DNA from: Lysobacterales bacterium
GTDB taxonomy: Bacteria; Pseudomonadota; Gammaproteobacteria; Xanthomonadales; Marinicellaceae
NCBI GenBank assembly: GCA_015494035.1
Contig: WGBZ01000002.1
Location: forward strand, 1 to 6,431
DNA length: 6,431 bases
Direction: 5' to 3'
Below are positions 1-5,340 of this stretch, in pieces. Position 1 is the stretch's first letter; each line of letters opens with the position of its first letter. Below the pieces are notes generated by a model. The model worked only from the letters and a program-made list of their open reading frames with translations, was not told where the DNA came from and did no database searches. The position numbers and the translations under genes are program-made.

Positions 1-1
1 C

Positions 2-646
2 AGAAACAACGGGACAAAACAGCCTGAAAAAACCCCTGAGCCGCCGATCAGTAAATCTATTCTGGAACGGCCCTTGGGCAGTGTGGCTGAATACGCGGCC
101 AAGAAAGGCGCTGCCGGCCCACAAATCAGCAAGAAATCCACGGAAACCCGGCAAGCACAGCATGCCGACTCTGGAAGCAACCAGAACAAGGCCCGTTCAG
201 AATCCGCTGAGAAGCGTGCCACCTCAGTAAAAAGCGAAACGGCATCAAAAGAAGTTCCGGGCAAAGCGCCAGCAGTCTCGACAGCTACCGACAAAAGTCC
301 CGTTGATAAACAGGCACAAGCACACAATCAGCACCAACAACGCCCCAAGCCACAGAAAGGCCAAGCCGGCTACAAAACCTACCCCAAAGCCAAAGTGCAC
401 ACCTTGACCGACGCCGAAAAAGCCGCGGCGGCCAAAAGCCAAAGTGACAATCTGGCAAAACCGAGGTCAAAAGGCGAGGGTCAGCAGGCCGCAGCAGCAC
501 AGCCTGCAAAACCAGCGACTAAATTACCCAAAAGTGATTCACCTGCCCTGCCACCGGCTCCTGCTTCAGATGCTTTGCCTGTGCCCAAATCCGAAGCCCG
601 GAAAACTAACACGACTTCCTCTCAACAGGACAAACCGGAAAGCTAA
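2..646 (+). CDS. C-terminal disordered tail of an unidentified protein (5' end outside window)
   Basis: The frame is open from the left edge to a TAA stop at 644-646, giving 214 visible residues, so this is the 3' part of a longer gene. A TTG at 74 could be read as a start, but the open frame continues upstream of it and no convincing ribosome binding site precedes it. The visible part has no Cys and no hydrophobic or membrane segment. It is dominated by Lys, Ala, Gln, Ser, Pro and Thr, with runs such as KAAAAKSQ and QQAAAAQPAKPATK, which is typical of an intrinsically disordered, basic tail. The only more ordered-looking patch is near the start (SILERPLGSVAEYAAKKG). Such tails occur on RNA helicases, RNases, TonB/TolA-like proteins and RnfC, but nothing here separates these, so no function is assigned. 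The stop codon sits in a CTAA directly touching repeat copy 1. Confidence 0.75.
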   Translation, partial: RNNGTKQPEKTPEPPISKSILERPLGSVAEYAAKKGAAGPQISKKSTETRQAQHADSGSNQNKARSESAEKRATSVKSETASKEVPGKAPAVSTATDKSPVDKQAQAHNQHQQRPKPQKGQAGYKTYPKAKVHTLTDAEKAAAAKSQSDNLAKPRSKGEGQQAAAAQPAKPATKLPKSDSPALPPAPASDALPVPKSEARKTNTTSSQQDKPES

Positions 647-806
647 GGAAGTTCTGATTGAATCTGGTGCGAGCAGATTGTCGTGTAAAATTGTTCAATC
701 CAAGGCGCAAACTGCACGCAATAGCAAGCTATTGTGAAGGTTTGCAACGCTGAAATGGATGATTTTACGCCACCAGATGCCGTGTCACGATTCAATCAGA
801 ACTTCC
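647..806. repeat. Palindromic MITE-like repeat, copy 1
   Basis: A 160-bp element with perfect 18-bp terminal inverted repeats (GGAAGTTCTGATTGAATC at 647-664, its reverse complement at 789-806). Inside is a subterminal inverted repeat (GTAAAAT 685-691, ATTTTAC 762-768) and a central hairpin with paired blocks GCAAAC/GTTTGC and CAATAGC/GCTATTG separated by an unpaired bulge. It starts at the base after the TAA stop of the upstream gene. Flanking tetranucleotides are CTAA (643-646) and CTGA (807-810), a possible decayed target duplication. By eye it is roughly 80% identical to copy 2 and more distant from copy 3. It has no coding capacity. Confidence 0.85.
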
Positions 807-857
807 CTGAACACTGTCTGTTTTAGCAGCCAGCTCAGCGACATAAAAAGTGTCCAT

Positions 858-895
858 AAAAAAGCCCCGAGCTCTTTGGAGATCGGGGCTTTTTT
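858..895. terminator. Bidirectional rho-independent terminator
   Basis: The stem AGCCCCGA (863-870) / TCGGGGCT (883-890) has a 12-nt loop and is flanked by A-tract 858-862 and T-tract 891-895. Either strand therefore reads as a GC-rich hairpin followed by a U-run. It lies about 40 nt past the peroxiredoxin stop codon (minus strand) and about 210 nt past the stop of the left-hand gene, and can serve both converging transcripts. Confidence 0.9.
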
Positions 896-934
896 AACCC
901 GGAAAACGGGCTTTAAGGCAGGGTATGTGCCGCC

Positions 935-1591
935 TTACTTGGACAGCGGCTTCTTGCAGAAGTACCAATCCACACACTGGTAACCGGCTTCCATACGCTC
1001 ACGCGCCTCCTCCACTGTAGCAGGCGGCGGCACGATGACGTCATCACCGGGCTGCCATCCTTCAGGCGTAGCCACGCCTTCGGCGTCGGAAGTCTGCAAG
1101 GCCACCACCAGACGATAGATTTCGTCAATGGATCGGCCATTGGTCATTGGGTAGTAAACCATGGCCCGCAGAACCCCTTTGGGATCAATAATAAATGTCG
1201 CACGAACCGCAGAGGTATCACTGGCGCCAGGCATAATCATGCCGTAGCTATGCGCCACCTTCATATCCAGATCGGCAATAATCGGGAACTGGATTTCCTC
1301 GCCGAAGTTGTCCTTGATATTTTTCTCCCACGCCAGATGAGAAAAAACGCTGTCAATGGACAGTCCAAGCAGTTCGGTATTAATGTCTTTGAAATCCTTA
1401 TAGCGGCGGTTAAAAGCCAGAAACTCTGTGGTACAAACTGGCGTAAAATCCGCTGGATGAGAAAACAGAATCAACCACTTGCCTTTGTAATCAGCCAGCG
1501 CTTTGCGGCCATGTGTGGTCACGGCATCAAAGTAAGGCGCTGGCTCATTCAAACGTGGCAATTGTTGTACAGTCTGTGTGTTTTCAGTCAT
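935..1591 (-). CDS. Peroxiredoxin, Prx6 / AhpC-TSA type with C-terminal CX5C
   Basis: A cytosolic thiol peroxidase of 218 residues that reduces H2O2 and organic hydroperoxides. The peroxidatic site is in HPADFTPVCTTE: Cys53 with Thr50 and Pro46, plus the conserved active-site Arg at 130 (VRATFIIDPKG). The family's C-terminal extension is complete: TNGRSIDEIYRL (about 150-161), then a GWQPGDDVIVPPP segment, then a tail with Cys206 and Cys212 in CVDWYFC. That CX5C tail resembles the thioredoxin peroxidases of archaea such as Aeropyrum, where tail cysteines resolve the oxidised peroxidatic Cys; strict 1-Cys Prx6 proteins lack it. A 2-Cys mechanism is therefore inferred. The ATG start at 1591 is supported by GAGGAG at 1599-1604, 7 nt upstream. 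It is monocistronic and divergent from the nucleotidase gene, and a terminator follows at 858-895. The family assignment is firm; the physiological reductant is unknown. Confidence 0.95.
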   Translation of the reverse strand: MTENTQTVQQLPRLNEPAPYFDAVTTHGRKALADYKGKWLILFSHPADFTPVCTTEFLAFNRRYKDFKDINTELLGLSIDSVFSHLAWEKNIKDNFGEEIQFPIIADLDMKVAHSYGMIMPGASDTSAVRATFIIDPKGVLRAMVYYPMTNGRSIDEIYRLVVALQTSDAEGVATPEGWQPGDDVIVPPPATVEEARERMEAGYQCVDWYFCKKPLSK

Positions 1592-1627
1592 GGCATATCT
1601 CCTCGTTGCGTTGTGATTGTTGCAATA

Positions 1628-1655
1628 AATGTAGTTAAACGTCAGTCAATGACAA
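1628..1655 (-). promoter_or_regulatory. Candidate sigma-70 promoter for the peroxiredoxin gene
   Basis: Read on the minus strand, TTGTCA (1655-1650) is followed after 16 nt by TACATT (1633-1628). These match the consensus boxes at 5 of 6 and 4 of 6 positions. A start near 1620 would give a leader of about 30 nt holding the GAGGAG ribosome binding site. No OxyR-like site was recognised with confidence. Confidence 0.4.
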
Positions 1656-1762
1656 CCTTGTGGCTCATTATGGGGCCAATACACACATTAGTAAAGTTGA
1701 ATATTCAGAACGGGACGTTCGACTTACTGAATCGACACGGTCGCTTAACTTACTACTTAAAT

Positions 1763-1767
1763 GGGGA
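1763..1767 (+). promoter_or_regulatory. Ribosome binding site deciding the nucleotidase start
   Basis: GGGGA lies 6 nt before ATG 1774. The same frame is open further upstream to 1660, but the residues encoded there do not resemble the family, while the protein from 1774 begins MKYQWLIFDAD like other YjjG proteins. A GTG directly before (1771) is an alternative that would add one residue. Confidence 0.55.
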
Positions 1768-1773
1768 TTAGTG

Positions 1774-2538
1774 ATGAAATATCAATGGCTGATCTTTGAT
1801 GCCGACCACACCCTGTTCGACTTTGATCGCTCGGAAAAAGCCGCATTAGAGGACACACTCAGGGCTTTCGGTCTGCCGGCAGATGAGTCTATCCATCGAG
1901 CCTACCAAGGCATTAATAAACCTCTCTGGAAGCAGTTGGAAAAGGGTCAGATCACGGCTGCCGAACTGAAACAACGACGGACACAGGCTTTGTTTGAACA
2001 CATCAGCAGCCAACGATTGCAAGAAAGTGATGTCACTGTCCAATTGGCGTCCATTTCTCATCAGGCTTTTCTCGACCAGTACCTGAAAAACCTGGCCGAG
2101 CGGGTTTATCTTTTACCCACTGTCGCGCACACCCTGAAAGCCCTGGCTGGACACTGCCGCATGCTGATTCTCACCAACGGCATACATGCCATGCAACACC
2201 AGCGGTTACGCAACAGTGGCCTGGCAGACCTGTTTGAAGGTTTGGTTTCCTCGGACAAGGTGGGCATTGCCAAACCTGATAAACGAATCTTCCAATTCGC
2301 TCTGAGTCAATTGGGCAATCCGCCCCGGGAACAGGTACTGATGGTGGGGGACAAACTGGATACTGACATTTTGGGGGCACACCGGGCTGGGCTGGACAGT
2401 TGCTGGGTGCATCCGGCCGCATCAATGCCAACACCACAGGGTTTCCAACCCACCCATCGCATCACCCGCCTGGATCAACTGCTGCCCATTGTTCTGCCTT
2501 GGGAGCCTCTGAATGAATCTGGCGAAAGCAGATTGTAG
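1774..2538 (+). CDS. yjjG: YjjG-like HAD pyrimidine 5'-nucleotidase
   Basis: A haloacid-dehalogenase hydrolase of 254 residues, expected to dephosphorylate (d)UMP, dTMP and non-canonical pyrimidine nucleotides in the cytosol with Mg2+. All four HAD motifs are present: motif I FDADHTLF with Asp9 as nucleophile and Asp11 as acid/base; motif II LTNG with Thr134; motif III Lys167 in AKPDKRIF; motif IV GDKLDTD with Asp193 and Asp198. The alpha-helical cap lies between motifs I and II, and NKPLW at about 48-52 is shared with E. coli YjjG as I recall it. E. coli YjjG is about 225 residues, so this protein is longer. Its natural end appears to be near LDQLLPIVL (about 233-241). The last 12 residues, from Trp243 on, are encoded by repeat copy 2, which also supplies the TAG stop at 2536-2538. 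No convincing promoter was seen in 1592-1773. The family is firm; exact substrate specificity is inferred. Confidence 0.92.
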   Translation: MKYQWLIFDADHTLFDFDRSEKAALEDTLRAFGLPADESIHRAYQGINKPLWKQLEKGQITAAELKQRRTQALFEHISSQRLQESDVTVQLASISHQAFLDQYLKNLAERVYLLPTVAHTLKALAGHCRMLILTNGIHAMQHQRLRNSGLADLFEGLVSSDKVGIAKPDKRIFQFALSQLGNPPREQVLMVGDKLDTDILGAHRAGLDSCWVHPAASMPTPQGFQPTHRITRLDQLLPIVLPWEPLNESGESRL

Positions 2539-2661
2539 TGTAAAATTGCTCAGTTCAAGGCGCAAACCTTCACAATAGCAAGGCTATTGTGAAGGTTTGC
2601 AACGCAGAAATGGCCGATTTTACGCCGTAAGATGCGGTTTCACGACCCAATCATAGGCTCC
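2502..2661. repeat. Palindromic MITE-like repeat, copy 2, overlapping the nucleotidase 3' end
   Basis: A 160-bp element. The terminal repeats match at 14 of 18 positions (left GGAGCCTCTGAATGAATC 2502-2519; right arm 2644-2661). A subterminal inverted repeat is present (GTAAAAT 2540-2546, ATTTTAC 2617-2623). The centre holds a perfect 18-bp stem, GCAAACCTTCACAATAGC (2562-2579) and its complement (2583-2600), around a 3-nt loop AAG. Flanks are CTTG (2498-2501) and CTAG (2662-2665). The left arm encodes the C-terminus of the + strand nucleotidase, and the right end touches the stop codon of the minus-strand cytochrome. No canonical U-tract terminator is visible at this convergent junction, so the hairpin is the only candidate 3'-end structure. 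Confidence 0.88.
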
Positions 2662-4536
2662 CTAGTTAATAGTGGTCTGCGAAACGCCCATGACCACCGG
2701 AGCTGACTTGCCATTGCTCTGCCACAGGCTTTGCATATAGGCACCTCGGGTCTGGTTGGCCGGCCCAACCGACTGATTCCGGTTACACAAAACATTCTCG
2801 CTGGCAAAACTGTTATTGCTGGCTTCGCTGGCGAGAAAGTCAATGTATTCCTTGCTGGCTGTTTGGTAATTCAGGCTGGCGGTGACGGTAATGGGTAAAG
2901 TGACGCCGCTGATGGGGATGCTGTACTGGGTGATATCCCAGTTGACCAGTTCTCCGGGGTGTTGGGGATTGGCCGGATAGGTGATGCCCACGGGTTTTGT
3001 TTCAATGGAAGGCATAAACCCCAGTGGCGGAATGCGATTGTCCTTGGCCACGCAATTATTGAGCACAAAATGAAACAGCTTGCGACCGGAGGTTTCTTCA
3101 GTCACGCATTGACTGCCATCCCAAATGCCTTGGAGTGTTTCATACACTTTCAGCTGCGCATCGTGAGTCAGTTCAGCTGTTGAGGCATTATAGGCGCCGG
3201 ACTCCCAAATTAGGTTGTTGTTGGCATCGCGGGCTTCCACATGCAGCCACATGCGCCTGCCTTCTGGATAACCCGTGGGCAATTTGTGGCCTGTGAGGTT
3301 GGTCACCTTGACACTGACCTGGGCTGAATTGGCGGTCACGCTATCCACACTGGCTTCCACCATGGCACTGCGATTTTGCAGCATGTCCAGCGCGTAGAGC
3401 ACCGTTCTGTCAAAACCGCTTTCCCGTCCCAGGGCCGCGCCATAGGCAGATTTCAACACCGCAGGCATCCAGGCATTGCCACCGGCAAACTGGTGAATGC
3501 GCAAGTTGTCCTGCCGCGTTCCCTGATCCCGAATCGTACAGGCCCTGGCGTTGATATCAGGGCTGTTATCCATATGACAGGCCTGGCACGATTCGGTTTT
3601 GGCAATGGCCGGTATGTCATCGGTGACCAGCATTTCGCCCAGGCTGTCACGGAAAATCAGGTCACCAAAGCGGCTGTTCAGCCATTCGTCGTAAGTGCGC
3701 TCAATGGGCATGGCCCGGCCGGTGTCAGTGCCATCGGTGTCGATCAATGTTCTGGCAAAACCGTTTGAAGTATCGGGTGAAGAAACGTTATGGCAGCTGC
3801 CACAAAACTGGCCGGTCTGGATAAAGGTGGAATGTTCCCATTCATGCGGAGGCCCGCTATAGGTGCCATCCGGGTAGTTATAAGGGCCTTTGCGGCATGG
3901 GGTATTTCCCCCGCTGCAGGCTGCATCATCCAGCCAGGCATTGGCGTTGTTGGTGATCAATGCCTGCCCTTGGGGCCCGCTGTCCTCCTGACGGTGACAA
4001 AAATGGCAGGTCACGCCCGAGTAATCATTTTGGCCATTATCCGAACTGGTTACCGTGCCTTGCAGCTGGCAACCCGTGGCGCCAAACGGATCAATCGTGC
4101 CATTGGTTTTTTTGGCTGCATTGCCGCGATACCAGCCGCGATTGGTGTGGCAACGAATACAAAAATCGCCCACACCGGGCACATCATTGTTGGCTACATC
4201 AAGCGCTGCCCAAAACAATGGGTCGCGGGTGGCATTGGCCATCATGGAGCCTTCCCAGGTGGAAAAAGGCAGATTGTCCCAATCGGGTGGAGAGAACCCC
4301 TTGTGGCAGTTGGCGCAGTTTTGTGCCGGCATCAGGCCAAAGCTCAAGCCCGGCTGGGTTCCGTGAGGGGTAAAGTCGGTACTTGTTCCCTTCAAGCTGA
4401 CTTTACTCCTGTTGCCCAAAACCGAAGAATGCGGGTCATTAATCCCTGTGGCCGCATTGACAAATGGTGTCAAGAGCAGAAACAGGAAAGCAAAAATTTC
4501 AGGCTTCAACAGGCGATGGCAGTTTTGTTCGGGCAT
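2662..4536 (-). CDS. Secreted five-haem c-type cytochrome
   Basis: A 624-residue exported electron-transfer protein. The N-terminus has a Sec signal: a charged start, hydrophobic core IFAFLFLLLTPF (about 14-25), and likely cleavage after VNA at residue 28. Five CXXCH covalent haem sites are visible: CANCH (74-78), CIRCH (126-130), CHFCH (177-181), CGSCH (245-249) and CQACH (317-321). All lie in the first 325 residues. The remaining ~300 residues have no haem motif. They look beta-rich from about 393 on and carry a TGHKLPTGYPEGRRMW block (415-430) that I associate with other multihaem cytochromes; its His417 could be a distal ligand. Extra cysteines (156, 207, 214, 333, 477, 495, 584) may form disulfides. 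The protein is probably periplasmic or secreted, with haems attached by the cytochrome c maturation system. No partner gene (quinol oxidase, porin, reductase) is adjacent, so its donor and acceptor are unknown. The ATG at 4536 follows an AGAGAGAG purine stretch. The TAG stop (2664-2662) lies in the CTAG flanking repeat copy 2. Confidence 0.9.
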   Translation of the reverse strand: MPEQNCHRLLKPEIFAFLFLLLTPFVNAATGINDPHSSVLGNRSKVSLKGTSTDFTPHGTQPGLSFGLMPAQNCANCHKGFSPPDWDNLPFSTWEGSMMANATRDPLFWAALDVANNDVPGVGDFCIRCHTNRGWYRGNAAKKTNGTIDPFGATGCQLQGTVTSSDNGQNDYSGVTCHFCHRQEDSGPQGQALITNNANAWLDDAACSGGNTPCRKGPYNYPDGTYSGPPHEWEHSTFIQTGQFCGSCHNVSSPDTSNGFARTLIDTDGTDTGRAMPIERTYDEWLNSRFGDLIFRDSLGEMLVTDDIPAIAKTESCQACHMDNSPDINARACTIRDQGTRQDNLRIHQFAGGNAWMPAVLKSAYGAALGRESGFDRTVLYALDMLQNRSAMVEASVDSVTANSAQVSVKVTNLTGHKLPTGYPEGRRMWLHVEARDANNNLIWESGAYNASTAELTHDAQLKVYETLQGIWDGSQCVTEETSGRKLFHFVLNNCVAKDNRIPPLGFMPSIETKPVGITYPANPQHPGELVNWDITQYSIPISGVTLPITVTASLNYQTASKEYIDFLASEASNNSFASENVLCNRNQSVGPANQTRGAYMQSLWQSNGKSAPVVMGVSQTTIN

Positions 4537-4570
4537 GGCTCTCTCTCTTTCTTATAGTTTAGATAAAACT

Positions 4571-4598
4571 AATATACCAGTTTTGTCGCTGATGGCAA
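4571..4598 (-). promoter_or_regulatory. Candidate sigma-70 promoter for the cytochrome gene
   Basis: On the minus strand, TTGCCA (4598-4593) and TATATT (4576-4571) are separated by 16 nt. Each matches its consensus box at 5 of 6 positions. The predicted start near 4564 gives a leader of about 27 nt that holds the AGAGAG ribosome binding site. Confidence 0.55.
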
Positions 4599-4632
4599 GT
4601 TGACAGCGCAAAATCCTTGCAAGTCCCGGTAC

Positions 4633-4655
4633 ATTGCCTACACGAGTAAGGCAAT
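4633..4655. other. Hairpin in the divergent intergenic region
   Basis: ATTGCCT (4633-4639) and AGGCAAT (4649-4655) can form a 7-bp stem with a 9-nt loop, followed by TTTT on the + strand. It lies upstream of the candidate comEA promoter and behind the cytochrome promoter. It could be an operator-like inverted repeat, a weak terminator-like structure, or chance. Apart from this and the promoter candidates, I see nothing else in 4537-4797. Confidence 0.3.
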
Positions 4656-4684
4656 TTTCGCGGCCACCTGCCAGCAAATGGCCA

Positions 4685-4714
4685 CTGCCACCATGCCATG
4701 TCCTTGCCTATACT
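4685..4714 (+). promoter_or_regulatory. Weak candidate promoter for the comEA-like gene
   Basis: TATACT (4709-4714) is a good -10 box at 5 of 6 positions. The best -35 is CTGCCA (4685-4690), 4 of 6, with an 18-nt spacer. A start near 4721 would leave a leader of about 77 nt. Confidence 0.3.
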
Positions 4715-4785
4715 GGAATCGTTGTTCAGACACCGGTTATGAGTTACACCCCGCTGGGAACAACATTCTTGAATCAATAATCTTT

Positions 4786-4790
4786 GGAGA
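4786..4790 (+). promoter_or_regulatory. Ribosome binding site deciding the comEA-like start
   Basis: GGAGA is 7 nt before ATG 4798. The reading frame is open back to 4600, but only the 4798 start puts a signal peptide at the N-terminus. Confidence 0.75.
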
Positions 4791-4797
4791 ACTTTTC

Positions 4798-5061
4798 ATG
4801 AAAATTATCACTCGCACTGCCCTGCTGTGCCTTTTGCTGGTTTCTTTTGGCGCACTGGCCAATGTCAACATCAACACCGCTGATGCACCAACCATTGCCA
4901 AGGAACTGAAAGGCATTGGGGAAAAGAAGGCCCAGGCCATCGTCAACTACCGCAAGCAACACGGCCCCTTCAAAACCATTGAAAGCCTGACGGAAGTCAA
5001 GGGCATTGGCCTGAAAACCGTGGAGAAAAACCGCAGCCTGATCAAACTCACCAGCAAATAG
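4798..5061 (+). CDS. comEA: ComEA-like secreted helix-hairpin-helix DNA-binding protein
   Basis: A small exported protein of 87 residues. A Sec signal (positive MKIITRTAL, then a hydrophobic stretch ending SFGALA at about residue 21) precedes a ComEA domain that begins NVNINTADAPT. Two helix-hairpin-helix motifs follow: KGIGEKKAQAIVNYR (about 39-53) and KGIGLKTVEKN (about 67-77), with GPFKTIESLTEV between them, the standard ComEA repeat unit. Proteobacterial ComEA proteins are typically this short and bind incoming double-stranded DNA in the periplasm during natural transformation. Single-domain proteins of this type are also common in species not known to be competent, so the uptake role is inferred. 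The gene stands alone, divergent from the cytochrome gene, and is followed at once by a terminator. No other competence genes are in view. Confidence 0.9.
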   Translation: MKIITRTALLCLLLVSFGALANVNINTADAPTIAKELKGIGEKKAQAIVNYRKQHGPFKTIESLTEVKGIGLKTVEKNRSLIKLTSK

Positions 5062-5078
5062 AACGACCACTCTCCACA

Positions 5079-5113
5079 CACAAAAAGCCCGGGGTGACTC
5101 GGGTTTTTTTGTG
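5079..5113. terminator. Rho-independent terminator after the comEA-like gene
   Basis: CACAAAAAGCCCG (5079-5091) and CGGGTTTTTTTGTG (5100-5113) form a CCCG/CGGG-based stem with long A/T arms, one bulge and an 8-nt loop. On + it ends in seven Ts, 43 nt after the stop. The opposite strand reads CTTTTTGTG, so it may also stop transcripts arriving from the RND gene. Confidence 0.75.
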
Positions 5114-5182
5114 CCTGTCTGTTTGTTTTCTTGATCGAATCGGGGTGTCTCTGACCGCCACTAACTCCGGTTTTTGCCCTAG

Positions 5183-5340
5183 GGAAGCTCTGAGTGAATC
5201 TGGACGAAGCAGCTTATGCTTGAAATGTGCGAGGACAAGGCGGAGTTCGCAGCTAATAGCCGGCTATTGGCCAAAACTTCAACGCAGTTATCGGATATTT
5301 CAGGTGTGAGAAGCGAGTTCACGATTCACTCAGAGCTTCC
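5183..5340. repeat. Palindromic MITE-like repeat, copy 3, overlapping the RND gene 3' end
   Basis: A 158-bp element with perfect 18-bp terminal repeats (GGAAGCTCTGAGTGAATC 5183-5200, complement 5323-5340). The subterminal repeat here is TGAAAT (5221-5226) / ATTTCA (5297-5302), where copies 1 and 2 have GTAAAAT/ATTTTAC. The core is the palindrome AATAGCCGGCTATT (5255-5268), flanked by GAGTT (5243-5247) and AACTT (5275-5279), where copies 1 and 2 have CAAAC/GTTTG. Flanks are CTAG (5179-5182) and CTTG (5341-5344). Its right arm encodes the last residues and TGA stop of the minus-strand RND pump. It is the most divergent of the three copies in sequence but keeps the pairing scheme. Confidence 0.85.

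Noticed and set aside
74..76. TTG at 74 as the true start of the left-hand gene
   Set aside because: The frame is open upstream to the window edge, composition is continuous, and no ribosome binding site is visible, so a truncated longer gene is more likely.
444..737. 97-codon open frame on + overlapping the left-hand gene and repeat copy 1
   Set aside because: It is an alternate frame of the low-complexity tail that runs into repeat sequence, with no independent evidence of coding.
1709..1721. GAACG-GGA-CGTTC inverted repeat in the divergent intergenic region
   Set aside because: It has only a 5-bp stem with a 3-nt loop, does not match a known operator, and is within what chance gives in 180 bp.
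1250..1771. 173-codon open frame on + opposite the peroxiredoxin gene and its promoter
   Set aside because: It overlaps a firmly identified gene on the other strand and runs through the intergenic region; its translation has no recognisable features.
1660..1773. Upstream extension of the nucleotidase frame
   Set aside because: The 38 extra residues do not resemble the family, the protein from 1774 starts like YjjG, and GGGGA precedes that ATG. The extension is in the divergent promoter region.
3790..4557. 255-codon open frame on + opposite the cytochrome gene
   Set aside because: It is antisense to a gene with five CXXCH motifs and a signal peptide. Its product has no coherent domain and there is no plausible ribosome binding site, so it is a shadow of the real gene.
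4600..4797. Upstream extension of the comEA-like frame
   Set aside because: It would bury the signal peptide inside the protein. GGAGA at 4786-4790 supports the start at 4798.
647..5340. The three repeats as a CRISPR array
   Set aside because: They are ~160 bp, palindromic, about 1.8-2.7 kb apart and separated by genes, with no short regular repeat-spacer pattern and no cas genes.
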